A DNA stretch of 64,000 bases, from positions 1 through 64,000 of the forward strand of contig JAEVYT010000019.1 in assembly GCA_023392615.1 (NCBI GenBank), given 5' to 3'. This DNA comes from Bacillota bacterium (lineage in GTDB: Bacteria > Bacillota > Clostridia > Lachnospirales > Lachnospiraceae). Each line of letters begins with the position of its first letter. Position 1 is the first letter of the stretch. The translations under genes were made by a program, and so were the position numbers. The notes below the pieces were generated by a model that did no database searches, was not told the DNA's origin, and worked only from the letters and a program-made list of their open reading frames with translations. Shown one piece after another: positions 26,960-35,805 of the stretch.

Positions 26960-28399
26960 CTATGTTTCGAGTACTATGGATTCATATAATTCCTTATACT
27001 TCTTCGCCGAACTCTCCCAGCTATAATCACATGACATTGCTGCCTTTATCAATTTATTCTTTAGGGTCTTTTTCTTATAAATTTCCAATGCTCTTCGAAT
27101 CGTATGAAGCATATCATGAGCATTATAATTGGCGAAGCTAAAACCGTTTCCTTCTTGCGTCTCCTCGTTATAGGGAAAGACAGTATTCTTTAATCCTCCG
27201 GTTTCACGGACTATCGGAAGTGTTCCATATCTCATACTGATTAATTGACCGAGTCCACAAGGTTCAAATAGGGAAGGCATAAGAAAGAAATCAGATCCAG
27301 CATATATTTTATGGGAAAGATTGTTATCAAAGCAGATTTTTGACGATACTTTCCCTGGATAACGACCCTGTGCCCATCCAAAGAGCTTCTCATATTTTTC
27401 ATCACCCACTCCTAATACAATAAACTGAATCTCTTCCTCCAACAACTCCTCGAATATACATGCAACGAGATCAAACCCTTTCTGATCCACCAACCTAGAT
27501 ATCATGCTAATCAGTGGAACATCCTCCTGTTCCCTCAGTCCTAAGTCTTTCTGCAATGCCACCTTATTAACCGCCTTGCCCGTAAGGTTGGACTTTGAAA
27601 ATGTTTGATAAATCATGCTATCCTTCTTTGGGTTGTATTCGTTATAATCAATTCCATTCAATATTCCATGCAGATCATGACTCCTTGCACGCAGCAATCC
27701 ATCCAAATCTTCTCCGTAATAGGGCATCTTAATCTCTTCTGCATAATTTTCACTAACTGTAGTAATTACGCTTGAGTATACAAGACCGCCCTTCATAAAA
27801 CTTGCGCCTTCATAGAACTCCAATTTATCATTCGTAAAGTAGTCATCACTCAAGCTAAACCAATCTTTAAACTCTTTCATTCCATAGATACCCTGATATC
27901 TTAGATTATGTATAGTAAATACAGTGACCATCTTCTTATATAAATCATTCTTTCGATAATGCGCCTCCAACAGCACCGGAACCATCCCTGCCTGCCAATC
28001 ATGGCAGTGAAGTACCTCCGGAACAAAATCCAGATGTGGGATACTCTCTAAAACCGACTTGCAAAAGAAGGCGTATCGTTCACAATCATCGATATGGCCA
28101 TATAACCTATCCCTTTTAAAGTAATACTCATTATCGATGAAGTAATATATTACTCCATTATACTCTGCCTGCTCAATACCACAGTAAATATGTCTCCATC
28201 CCATATCCACATAGATGTAACTTCTATGTTGAATCTGTTCCTTTAGATCCCAAGGAATCGAATCGTACTTTGGTAATATAACTCGAACCTCAGTTTCCTG
28301 CTTTTTAAGCTCTGCCGGCAACGATCCCACTACATCAGCTAAGCCTCCGGTTTTCGCATAAGGGCTTGCCTCTGATGCTACCATTAATATGTTTATCAT
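26960..28399 (-). CDS. glgA: Glycogen synthase (ADP-glucose)
   Basis: 479 residues, the normal GlgA length. It transfers glucose from ADP-glucose to the non-reducing end of glycogen. The donor-binding KTGGLADVVGSLP is at residues about 15-27, with HCHDWQAGMVPVLL, TTVSENYAEEI, LNGIDYNEYNP, MISRLVDQKGFDL and EPCGLGQLISMRYG. The frame extends to 28411, but that ATG overlaps the RBS GGAGG of ATG 28399. It follows glgD by 24 nt in the operon glgB-glgC-glgD-glgA. Confidence 0.95.
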   Translation of the reverse strand: MINILMVASEASPYAKTGGLADVVGSLPAELKKQETEVRVILPKYDSIPWDLKEQIQHRSYIYVDMGWRHIYCGIEQAEYNGVIYYFIDNEYYFKRDRLYGHIDDCERYAFFCKSVLESIPHLDFVPEVLHCHDWQAGMVPVLLEAHYRKNDLYKKMVTVFTIHNLRYQGIYGMKEFKDWFSLSDDYFTNDKLEFYEGASFMKGGLVYSSVITTVSENYAEEIKMPYYGEDLDGLLRARSHDLHGILNGIDYNEYNPKKDSMIYQTFSKSNLTGKAVNKVALQKDLGLREQEDVPLISMISRLVDQKGFDLVACIFEELLEEEIQFIVLGVGDEKYEKLFGWAQGRYPGKVSSKICFDNNLSHKIYAGSDFFLMPSLFEPCGLGQLISMRYGTLPIVRETGGLKNTVFPYNEETQEGNGFSFANYNAHDMLHTIRRALEIYKKKTLKNKLIKAAMSCDYSWESSAKKYKELYESIVLET

Positions 28400-28423
28400 A
28401 GATACCTCCATTGATTATTCTGT

Positions 28424-29545
28424 TTATATCACCGCATTCTTTCGAACAACCACCGGATAGCTCTCCTGGCCGATCAGATGCTTACCTTTTCGTACTATAA
28501 CTGATTTATCTAGTATTACATTTTCCAAAACCGCTTTGTCATGAATCTCTGAGCCCTGCATTATAATTGAATTTTTGACTATAGTATCCTTACCCACTTT
28601 CACTCCACGAAACAGTACACAGTTTTCTACTTGTCCCTCTACAACACAACCATCCGCAATCAGAGAATTTGAAGAGACAGCATTTTCCCCATATTTTGCG
28701 GGAACGGAATCCTTTACTTTGGTATAAACCTTTCCTGTTTTGTGAAATAATTCACTATAAATCTCCTGTGTTAAAAGCTCCATATTATGTTTAAAGTAGG
28801 ACTTTATGCTATCAATTTTTGCAAGATAACCTCCGTAAGGATAGCCAAGTATTTTTAATTTATCCTTATTCTTAATAAAGATATCCTTATAAAAATCATA
28901 GCGACCACGAGCAGCGTTTTCCTCCACCAGATATTCAAATAAATGCTTGTCGACTATGTACATCTCCATAAATACCTTATCCGTCACCGGTGTAGACGGT
29001 TTTACGGCAATATCCCATACTCTATTATCATCGTTCACTTGCAATAAGGTGTGTCTTGATAGCTCTTCCTTAGAGGAATTGGCTTCCTGCTTATATATCA
29101 TTGTGATATCAGCATGATTATCCCTATGAAAATCCATCGCCTCCTGATAATCCACCTTACAGATCATCGTACTTCCGGAGATAATCACACACTTTTGTGG
29201 GCTTTTGCGAATATATGACATATTACAATGGAATGCTTCTATCTCTCCCCTGTACCAACCGGTATTGTCCGCACTGACATACGGGGGAAGGATAAATAAT
29301 CCCCCGCTCTTTCGATCCAAATCCCATTGCTTCCCTGAATCCAGATGATCCATTAGAGAATGATAGTTATTCTGTGTAATTAAGCCTACATTCGTAATGC
29401 CCGAGTTAATCATATTTGATAAGGTAAAATCAATAACACGATACCTGCCCCCAAAAGGCAATGCTGCAACTGACCTCCGGCTTGTAAGCTCCTGCAGACT
29501 GACATAGCTGTCACCGGTATAAATAATCCCCATTGTATCTCTCAT
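28424..29545 (-). CDS. glgD: Glucose-1-phosphate adenylyltransferase, GlgD subunit
   Basis: 373 residues. It pairs with GlgC to make ADP-glucose. The nucleotidyltransferase half has SVAALPFGGRYRVIDFTLSN and QWDLDRKSGGLFILPP; the C-terminal left-handed beta helix has hexapeptides such as SLIADGCVVEGQVENCVLFRG. The catalytic N-terminus is degenerate (GIIYTGDSYVSLQELTS where GlgC has LAGGQGSRLGVLT), which is usual for GlgD, a regulatory or stimulating subunit. ATG 29545 has RBS GGGAGGGAG; a GTG at 29563 is less likely. It starts 17 nt after glgC. Confidence 0.93.
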   Translation of the reverse strand: MRDTMGIIYTGDSYVSLQELTSRRSVAALPFGGRYRVIDFTLSNMINSGITNVGLITQNNYHSLMDHLDSGKQWDLDRKSGGLFILPPYVSADNTGWYRGEIEAFHCNMSYIRKSPQKCVIISGSTMICKVDYQEAMDFHRDNHADITMIYKQEANSSKEELSRHTLLQVNDDNRVWDIAVKPSTPVTDKVFMEMYIVDKHLFEYLVEENAARGRYDFYKDIFIKNKDKLKILGYPYGGYLAKIDSIKSYFKHNMELLTQEIYSELFHKTGKVYTKVKDSVPAKYGENAVSSNSLIADGCVVEGQVENCVLFRGVKVGKDTIVKNSIIMQGSEIHDKAVLENVILDKSVIVRKGKHLIGQESYPVVVRKNAVI

Positions 29546-29562
29546 GATGTAACTCCCTCCCA

Positions 29563-30795
29563 CTAAACAACCGCTTGATATGCTCTAAAGTTATCCTCAT
29601 CTATCATACTTCCCTGATTTAATTTAAATCCGGACGGTATCGCTAAGTTTTCACCAACCACAGTAATGTTACTTTCACATGCCTCCTGCTTTTCTTCTTC
29701 ACTTCTTCTATGGTATCCGATATAGCAGTTATCACCCAGTACTGTATTCTCTGCAATGATTGCATTCTCTATGATTGTGTTTTCACCAACCTTAACATTT
29801 GGCATTAAGATAGAGTTATGAATCTTGCTTCCTCTGGCAACCGTTACCCCGGAGAATAATACAGAATGATAAACATCACCATATATGATGCCTCCTTCTG
29901 TTATAATACAACGCTTTACATTCGCCCCATAAGCGATGTAATGTGGAGGCTCAACGGGATTTCTGGAATAGATTTTCCATCCCGAATCATAGAGATCAAG
30001 CTCCGGCGTCTCCTCGAGCAAATCCATGTTAGCCTCCCAAAGGCTATCAATCGTACCAACATCCCTCCAATACCCCTTAAAGGTATAGGCAAACATCCTT
30101 TGACCATCTCTTAACATCTTTGGAATGATGTCCTTACCAAAATCATTCGTTGAAGAAGTGCTGTCTTGATCTTCAATCAGGTAATGTCTGAGTTTTTTCC
30201 AACTGAATATGTAAATTCCCATCGATGCTTTATTACTAATTGGTTTTTTCGGTTTTTCAACAAATTCATATATCTTATTTTTGTCATCCGTATTCATAAT
30301 TCCAAACCGTCCTGCTTCCTCCCACGGAACCTCCTGAATTGCTATCGTTGCATCCGCTTTCTTCTCCTCATGAAATTCTAACATAGCGCTATAATCCATC
30401 TTATATATCTGATCTCCTGATAAGATTAATACATATTGAGGATTATATGTATCAATAAATTCTATATTCTGATATATGGCATTCGCTGTTCCGGAATACC
30501 ATTCCCCAGCTGTTTGTTTCATATAGGGAGGTAATATTGTTACCCCACCGTTCAATCTATCCAGATCCCATGGTTGCCCAATTCCGATATAAGAATTTAG
30601 TTTTAGGGGCTTATATTGGGTTAATACTCCGATTGTATCTATTCCAGAATTGGTGCAATTGCTCAGTGGAAAATCAATAATTCGATATTTTCCACCGAAA
30701 GGAACTGCCGGTTTAGCGGTATTCTTTGTCAAAACGCCCAGTCTACTTCCCTGCCCACCTGCCAAAAGCATAGCCACGCACTTTTTTTCTACCAT
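29563..30795 (-). CDS. glgC: Glucose-1-phosphate adenylyltransferase
   Basis: 410 residues. It makes ADP-glucose from glucose-1-phosphate and ATP, the committed step of glycogen synthesis. Motifs: MLLAGGQGSRLGVLTKNTAK (triphosphate loop), FGGKYRIIDFPLSNC, GTANAIYQN, LSGDQIYKMDY (metal Asp), FVEKPKKP (glucose-1-P Lys), and a C-terminal beta-helix ending with the allosteric region. RBS AAGGAGG lies in the end of glgB; the ATG is 3 nt before the end of the glgB frame, so the two are tightly coupled. It pairs with glgD downstream. Confidence 0.96.
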   Translation of the reverse strand: MVEKKCVAMLLAGGQGSRLGVLTKNTAKPAVPFGGKYRIIDFPLSNCTNSGIDTIGVLTQYKPLKLNSYIGIGQPWDLDRLNGGVTILPPYMKQTAGEWYSGTANAIYQNIEFIDTYNPQYVLILSGDQIYKMDYSAMLEFHEEKKADATIAIQEVPWEEAGRFGIMNTDDKNKIYEFVEKPKKPISNKASMGIYIFSWKKLRHYLIEDQDSTSSTNDFGKDIIPKMLRDGQRMFAYTFKGYWRDVGTIDSLWEANMDLLEETPELDLYDSGWKIYSRNPVEPPHYIAYGANVKRCIITEGGIIYGDVYHSVLFSGVTVARGSKIHNSILMPNVKVGENTIIENAIIAENTVLGDNCYIGYHRRSEEEKQEACESNITVVGENLAIPSGFKLNQGSMIDEDNFRAYQAVV

Positions 30796-30798
30796 TCA

Positions 30799-32730
30799 TT
30801 AATCCTCCTTTTTAGATGTCAAATAAGCAGTCTCTCTCTCCGCTTTAAGAAATAGCGCAGATAAGGGTGGTACCATCAATGTTATCGATTGTTCAAACCC
30901 ATGACATGGTTCCTCCGTTACAGGAAGAATTTGTTCCTGTAACGCCTGATTTCCTCCATAACATTCTTTATCTGAATTAAATATCACTTGATAAGCGCTT
31001 GCCGATGGTACCCCAAGAAGATAATTTTCTCTAAGTACAGGTGTAAAATGAAAGATCGCAATTATGAACTCTTTGCTATAGCGACAGGTTCGTATAAAAG
31101 AAAGTATCCCCCTATCCCGGTCATCAGGACTAATCCATTGGAATCCGTTCCACCCACCATCATCCTCCCACAAGCTGTTATTTTGTAGGTAAAAATGATT
31201 TAGTTCTTTCATATAATATGACATCTTGCGATGCATATCATAGCCTAGCAGATGCCAATCCAAGCTGTCGTCGTATTTCCATTCTATGAACTGACCGTAT
31301 TCTCCACCCATAAAGATCAGTTTCTTCCCGGGATGAGCGTATTGATAAGCATAGAGTACTCTTAATCCTGCAAACTTTTGGTTATAATCTCCAAACATTT
31401 TATCGAGTAGAGACTGTTTCCCATGGACAACTTCATCATGGGATAATGGCAGCATAAAATTCTCGGAAAAAGCATAAGTCATGGAGAAAGTAATCAAGTC
31501 ATGATTCCCCTTACGAAATAAAGGGTCCATGGAACAATATCTTAAGGTATCATTCATCCATCCCATATTCCACTTAAAGTCAAATCCTAGACCACTACCC
31601 TCCACTTCACCGGTTACATGTGGCCATTGACTAGAATCTTCAGCAATCATTAATGTACCAGGATAAAGCATATGAACCGTTTTATTCAATTCCTTTAGGA
31701 AAACTTCAGCGTCTAGGTTTTCTCTGCCCCCGTATTTGTTTGGAGTCCATTGATCTCTTGCATAATCCAAATACAGTAAACTACTGACAGCATCAACTCG
31801 AAATCCGTCAATATGATAATACTCCATCCAAAATACTACATTTGATATTAGAAAACTCCTAACTTCATATTTGCCATAGTCAAAGGTCAATGTGCCCCAC
31901 TGTGGATGTTCCCTTCTGCATGGGTCTGAAGGTTCATATAAAGGGGTGCCATCAAACATGGATAAACCATGAGCATCCTTAGGAAAATGTCCCGGTACCC
32001 AGTCAAGAATTACTCCAACCCCATTCTGATGGCACAAATCAACCAGATACATAAAATCCTCCGGCGAACCGTACCTACTAGTAACCGCATAGTAGCCTGT
32101 GACCTGATACCCCCATGACCCATCATAAGGATGCTCCATGACCGGCATTAATTCTATATGAGTAAAACCCATCTCCTTCACATAGCTTACCAACTGTACG
32201 GCCAGGGTTCGATAATCCATCCACTTCCTATCCTCCGTAAGCTTCCAGGAGCCAAGATGAACCTCGTAGATAGCCATCGGTTTATCATAATGAATGCTAT
32301 TTTTTTTATTCTGCTGCCATATATCATCAGACCACGTATATTTTGTTAAATCATACACAATAGAAGCGGTATCCGGTCTGACTTCGCTATAAAACGCATA
32401 AGGATCTGCCTTGTATAAAATCTCTCCTGAGCGGGTTCCAATCGCAAATTTATATAGATCATGTATGACAACCTCTGGGATAAATAGAGACCATATGCCT
32501 CCCGCCTCCATATGTTCCATCCTATGGCTCTGCGTATCCCACTGATTAAAATCACCGACTACACTAACCCATACTGCATGAGGAGCCCATACCTGAAAAA
32601 GTGTTCCCTGTTTATCCCCATCAACCATACTATGAGCCCCGAGCATATGATGACAGTGATAATTAGCACCTTTATGGAATGATTCTATTTCATCCTGATA
32701 TCCTACCCCGGTATTTTTTCTATTCGGCAT
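30799..32730 (-). CDS. glgB: 1,4-alpha-glucan branching enzyme
   Basis: 643 residues. It makes alpha-1,6 branches in glycogen. An N-terminal CBM48 (about 45-135: GTLFQVWAPHAVWVSVVGDF) precedes the GH13 barrel. Catalytic motifs: GVILDWVPGHFPKD, DGFRVDAVSSLLYLDY (nucleophile Asp), AEDSSQWPHV (acid Glu) and LSHDEVVHG. The tail is the all-beta domain with MVPPLSALFL. The frame opens at a TTG at 32760, but ATG 32730 with GGAGGG 9 nt upstream is preferred. It is the first gene of the glg operon; the promoter in the upstream gap was not identified. Confidence 0.95.
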   Translation of the reverse strand: MPNRKNTGVGYQDEIESFHKGANYHCHHMLGAHSMVDGDKQGTLFQVWAPHAVWVSVVGDFNQWDTQSHRMEHMEAGGIWSLFIPEVVIHDLYKFAIGTRSGEILYKADPYAFYSEVRPDTASIVYDLTKYTWSDDIWQQNKKNSIHYDKPMAIYEVHLGSWKLTEDRKWMDYRTLAVQLVSYVKEMGFTHIELMPVMEHPYDGSWGYQVTGYYAVTSRYGSPEDFMYLVDLCHQNGVGVILDWVPGHFPKDAHGLSMFDGTPLYEPSDPCRREHPQWGTLTFDYGKYEVRSFLISNVVFWMEYYHIDGFRVDAVSSLLYLDYARDQWTPNKYGGRENLDAEVFLKELNKTVHMLYPGTLMIAEDSSQWPHVTGEVEGSGLGFDFKWNMGWMNDTLRYCSMDPLFRKGNHDLITFSMTYAFSENFMLPLSHDEVVHGKQSLLDKMFGDYNQKFAGLRVLYAYQYAHPGKKLIFMGGEYGQFIEWKYDDSLDWHLLGYDMHRKMSYYMKELNHFYLQNNSLWEDDGGWNGFQWISPDDRDRGILSFIRTCRYSKEFIIAIFHFTPVLRENYLLGVPSASAYQVIFNSDKECYGGNQALQEQILPVTEEPCHGFEQSITLMVPPLSALFLKAERETAYLTSKKED

Positions 32731-33048
32731 CTTCTTTAACCCTCCACGTTCATAAGGCAACCCTGTTATACTATGATTTCCGTCATATATTTGTAATCAA
32801 CATTTTATATATATGAGTGTGGCTAGAAAATAATTCATACTTTTTTCTGTTTTATCTAGTTATTTCTTTTTCGGGTATCGATTAATACGATTACTTCTCA
32901 AGCACTTAAGACAAAACACGATGTTAATCTTTCCTTATTAAATAATATGCTTGTACCATTCTCGAAAGAATAACGAATTACATGATATGATAATGTATAC
33001 TTTTACAAATCTTGCAGATAATACCGTCAGTCAACATAGAGAGGTGTA

Positions 33049-33127
33049 GTGTGAAAAATCATAGATTTTTCACACGCAAATTTGTGCCTGCGGCCCAAAG
33101 TTTGCAGGCTATGTAGAAAGGCATGGT
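33049..33127 (+). promoter_or_regulatory. Two-hairpin leader before splB, second part shared with the aldolase gene
   Basis: A 12-bp perfect hairpin (GTGTGAAAAATC/GATTTTTCACAC, 33049-33075) is followed by a second one (GCAAATTTG with CAAAGTTTGC, 33076-33105) and then GCAGGCTATGTAGAAAGGCA (33104-33123). The end matches 54891-54914 at 22 of 24 positions. GAAAGG at the end probably serves as RBS. The rest of the gap 32731-33048 shows no clear feature. Confidence 0.6.
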
Positions 33128-33133
33128 TTTATT

Positions 33134-34156
33134 ATGTTTACTCCCAGTCTGGTATTATTTGAGAAAAATACATTAGATTACGAACTTGGGAAAAAGATTT
33201 ATAAGCAGTTTATAAAGGAAAAGGATATTGAAATCATCGAATTACGTGGGAATAAGATTAAAGAGAATCTAAGAGGTGATAACCTATATGAACGTTATCG
33301 TTATGGCAAAAAAACTCTAGTGGTGGGTGTAAAAAAGGGAGGTGCGTTCCAATCCTGCAAACCCTCGGCTCATTATCAACTTCCCCTTATGTCCGGATGT
33401 AGCGGGCAGTGTCAGTATTGTTATCTAAACACAAATCTAGGAGATAAGCCGTATATGAGGATTAATGTTAATCTTGAAGATATTCTTGAGCAGGCTCAAG
33501 TTTACATTAATCAACGATTACCTGATATCACAATCTTTGAAGGGTCTGCCACCTCTGACCCGGTACCGGTGGAACCTTATTCGAACCTTTTGAGAGATAC
33601 GATATTATATTTTAGTAATAATGAAAATGGGCGTTTTCGATTTGTAACAAAATTCACGAATGTTGATACCTTATTAGATATCCCTCATAATAATCATACT
33701 GAGATAAGGTTTACTTTGAATACGGAGAAGGTGATATTTGATTTTGAGAAAGGTACTCCTTCCTCTTCAAAGCGTATCGAAGCATGCAAAAAAATCCTAT
33801 CTGCAGGCTACCCACTCGGTTTTATCCTTGCACCAATCTTTCTATATGAGGGTTGGGAGGAGGATTATCACCAGTTATTACTGAATATTAAATCTAATCT
33901 CCCGGAGCAACTACAACATCCACTGACCTTCGAAGTAATCTCGCATCGCTATACCGCCAGAGCAAAAAACATCATCACTGAGGTATTCCCGGATAATACA
34001 TTACCGATGACGGATGAGGAGCGAACCTTCAAATATGGCCAGTTCGGGTATGGAAAATATGTGTACCGCAAGGATCAGCTAGCAGAAATCAAGGAATTTT
34101 TCCTTCGTGAGATTAACTCCATCTTTGATAATGCAGAGATTAAATATATTATTTAA
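33134..34156 (+). CDS. splB: Spore photoproduct lyase
   Basis: 340 residues, the family length. This radical SAM enzyme reverses the thymine dimer (spore photoproduct) made by UV in spores. The cluster motif is CSGQCQYC (Cx3Cx2C) at about residue 90, followed by YLNTNLGDKPYMRINVN. EGSATSDPVPVEPYS and RFTLNTEKVIFDFEKGTPS are family stretches, and FGYGKYVY is near the end. The start ATG 33134 lies 12 nt after GAAAGG, a long spacing. The gene is on its own, divergent from glgB, and supports a spore-forming host. Confidence 0.94.
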   Translation: MFTPSLVLFEKNTLDYELGKKIYKQFIKEKDIEIIELRGNKIKENLRGDNLYERYRYGKKTLVVGVKKGGAFQSCKPSAHYQLPLMSGCSGQCQYCYLNTNLGDKPYMRINVNLEDILEQAQVYINQRLPDITIFEGSATSDPVPVEPYSNLLRDTILYFSNNENGRFRFVTKFTNVDTLLDIPHNNHTEIRFTLNTEKVIFDFEKGTPSSSKRIEACKKILSAGYPLGFILAPIFLYEGWEEDYHQLLLNIKSNLPEQLQHPLTFEVISHRYTARAKNIITEVFPDNTLPMTDEERTFKYGQFGYGKYVYRKDQLAEIKEFFLREINSIFDNAEIKYII

Positions 34157-34176
34157 AACAAAAAACGGCAGATATA

Positions 34177-34243
34177 AAATAATAAACAGTAGGAACCGTG
34201 TTGTTTTGCCCTTGTTCCTACTGTTTCCTACTGTTTATTATTT
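34177..34243. terminator. Convergent terminator with an internal 10-bp duplication
   Basis: A 20-nt arm (34177-34196) has its exact complement at 34214-34243 once one copy of a tandem 10-mer (CCTACTGTTT at 34217-34226 and 34227-34236) is ignored. It lies between splB (+) and the small membrane gene (-) and can end both. Confidence 0.75.
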
Positions 34244-34259
34244 AGAAAATTCTCTGTAT

Positions 34260-34466
34260 TTATAGATCATTAATGTTCATCTTATCAATTTCGTTCTGGT
34301 TGCTTGAATGAATGTTATTAACGGTATTATACCGATTATTTTGCTTTGCATTATATCGAATAAAGTAACGTATCAAAAAAATCAATCCCACTATTATGGC
34401 TGCTACTATAATCAAAAATACAATCAACTCTATAACCAAAATCCACGAACTACTTATAGCTACCAT
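34260..34466 (-). CDS. Small single-helix membrane protein
   Basis: 68 residues. One long hydrophobic helix (about 5-33, WILVIELIVFLIIVAAIIV) is followed by a polar, Asn-rich tail. No family is recognised. It overlaps the end of the DUF2089 gene by 17 nt and has RBS AAGGAGGG before ATG 34466, so the two are translated as a pair. Small membrane partners of DUF2089 proteins are common in Firmicutes; a joint role at the membrane is only inferred. Confidence 0.75.
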   Translation of the reverse strand: MVAISSSWILVIELIVFLIIVAAIIVGLIFLIRYFIRYNAKQNNRYNTVNNIHSSNQNEIDKMNINDL

Positions 34467-34764
34467 GCTTTCCCTCCTTTTGTTTCTTATACTCTGTTAT
34501 TAAAATCTTTGCTGAATCAAAATCCAGTTTATCATTTACTGCAAGCCTCTTTATCAATGCTACATAGGGGTCATTCGTCGTGTCTTCACTGATTTGAATT
34601 TTCTGAATCAGCTTATCAAGTCTTAATCGAACTGTCGGATAGGTAACGCTATATTGATTAGCAATCTCCTTCAGGGAACCTGATGCCATTAAGAATCGCT
34701 TTATAAATGTCACATCTTCCTCTTCCAGATTAGCCATCCAATCCGGAACCATCTCTATTGCCAT
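34450..34764 (-). CDS. DUF2089 family protein, helix-turn-helix part
   Basis: 104 residues. It matches the DUF2089 C-terminal half: WMANLEEEDVTFIKRFLMASGSLKEIANQYSVTYPTVRLRLDKLIQKI is an HTH-like block (only parts: SLKEIANQYSVTYPTVRLRL at about 30-49). The N-terminal zinc-ribbon found in longer members is absent. The family acts as a putative DNA-binding regulator in some Firmicutes. ATG 34764 has an RBS GGAAGGAG upstream. The small membrane gene overlaps its 3' end. Confidence 0.8.
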   Translation of the reverse strand: MAIEMVPDWMANLEEEDVTFIKRFLMASGSLKEIANQYSVTYPTVRLRLDKLIQKIQISEDTTNDPYVALIKRLAVNDKLDFDSAKILITEYKKQKEGKHGSYK

Positions 34765-34951
34765 CTCAATGTCTCCTTCCTCATATTTCTGTTGCTGTTT
34801 TTATTCTAAATCTAAATAATGTTAAAGTCAATACTCAATTTTATTAAATATTATATTTAATAAAATCTATTATTTATTTAAATATATAACTTCTGGCTAT
34901 ATAGCTTCCGATTTGATTAACTCTTATTTGTACATATTGACGTCACTTTTA

Positions 34952-35485
34952 TCAACGAAGGAATAACCCTCTGCGGTTCGGATCAGGCTTTTTCTGTGTG
35001 ATATGGATTAAGGTCTCTTCCAGGGCGGATAACAGGGCAAACACCAAAGCGATATAAACAATTGCATCCATAGGGTAAATCTGATAGAAAAGCACTACGA
35101 TATAGATGCACATTCCGGTACCCTTATTGGCTAGAGTATGTATCATAAGAAAGCATTTATCTTTTACAAATGCAATCAAAACATTTGCTACTCGTACGGC
35201 GATAATCGCTAAAATCCATATAAGATAGTGCCTCAACTTATCGCCCATCATTAAGAAGATACAGCCGGTTAGTGTGATAAAAAGTACGGTATCAGCGGCG
35301 GAATCTAGCTTGGCGCCAAATGTAGTCTTACAATCAAACTTCCTGGCTATATATCCATCAAGAACATCCGTAATTCCACATAACAGGAATAGCACAATAA
35401 AAATCCACTTCTGATATATCAAAAAGGGTAAGCCAAGTGTTAATATAATTCTTAATATCGTTAAATAATTCGGTACCTTCTTCAT
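34952..35485 (-). CDS. CDP-alcohol phosphatidyltransferase family protein
   Basis: 177 residues with five to six helices. The family motif DG(x)2AR(x)8G(x)3D(x)3D is complete: DVLDGYIARKFDCKTTFGAKLDSAAD. It transfers a phosphatidyl group from CDP-diacylglycerol to an alcohol; length and motif suit a PgsA-like or related enzyme, but the acceptor is not clear. A longer frame opens at 35572; ATG 35485 with RBS GGAGG is preferred because the extra 29 residues are unlike the family. The divergent gap 35486-35805 is AT-rich with no further feature recognised. Confidence 0.85.
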   Translation of the reverse strand: MKKVPNYLTILRIILTLGLPFLIYQKWIFIVLFLLCGITDVLDGYIARKFDCKTTFGAKLDSAADTVLFITLTGCIFLMMGDKLRHYLIWILAIIAVRVANVLIAFVKDKCFLMIHTLANKGTGMCIYIVVLFYQIYPMDAIVYIALVFALLSALEETLIHITQKKPDPNRRGLFLR

Positions 35486-35805
35486 TCCTAACCTCCATGA
35501 GCGCATAATTAATGCGAATATAAAGTTTGAGCGGTGGGTTACACGCATAATATTTGTGAGTGAAAGATTCATCTTTTCATACTATAACTCCTTAAAATTA
35601 TATAAATTATATTAACTTTGTGTAATACAAACGTGACATAGATTTAATATGGATTCTCTTTACTATCCCCATATTTCAACTTATAATGATTAGTGTTAAT
35701 AGTACTAACCAGGAATTAAGATAACAGATGATTTATCAAATACTATATATTATTATAAATCACTCGATTATGTTTATATACTCGTTTTTAAGGAGGATTA
35801 TCTCT

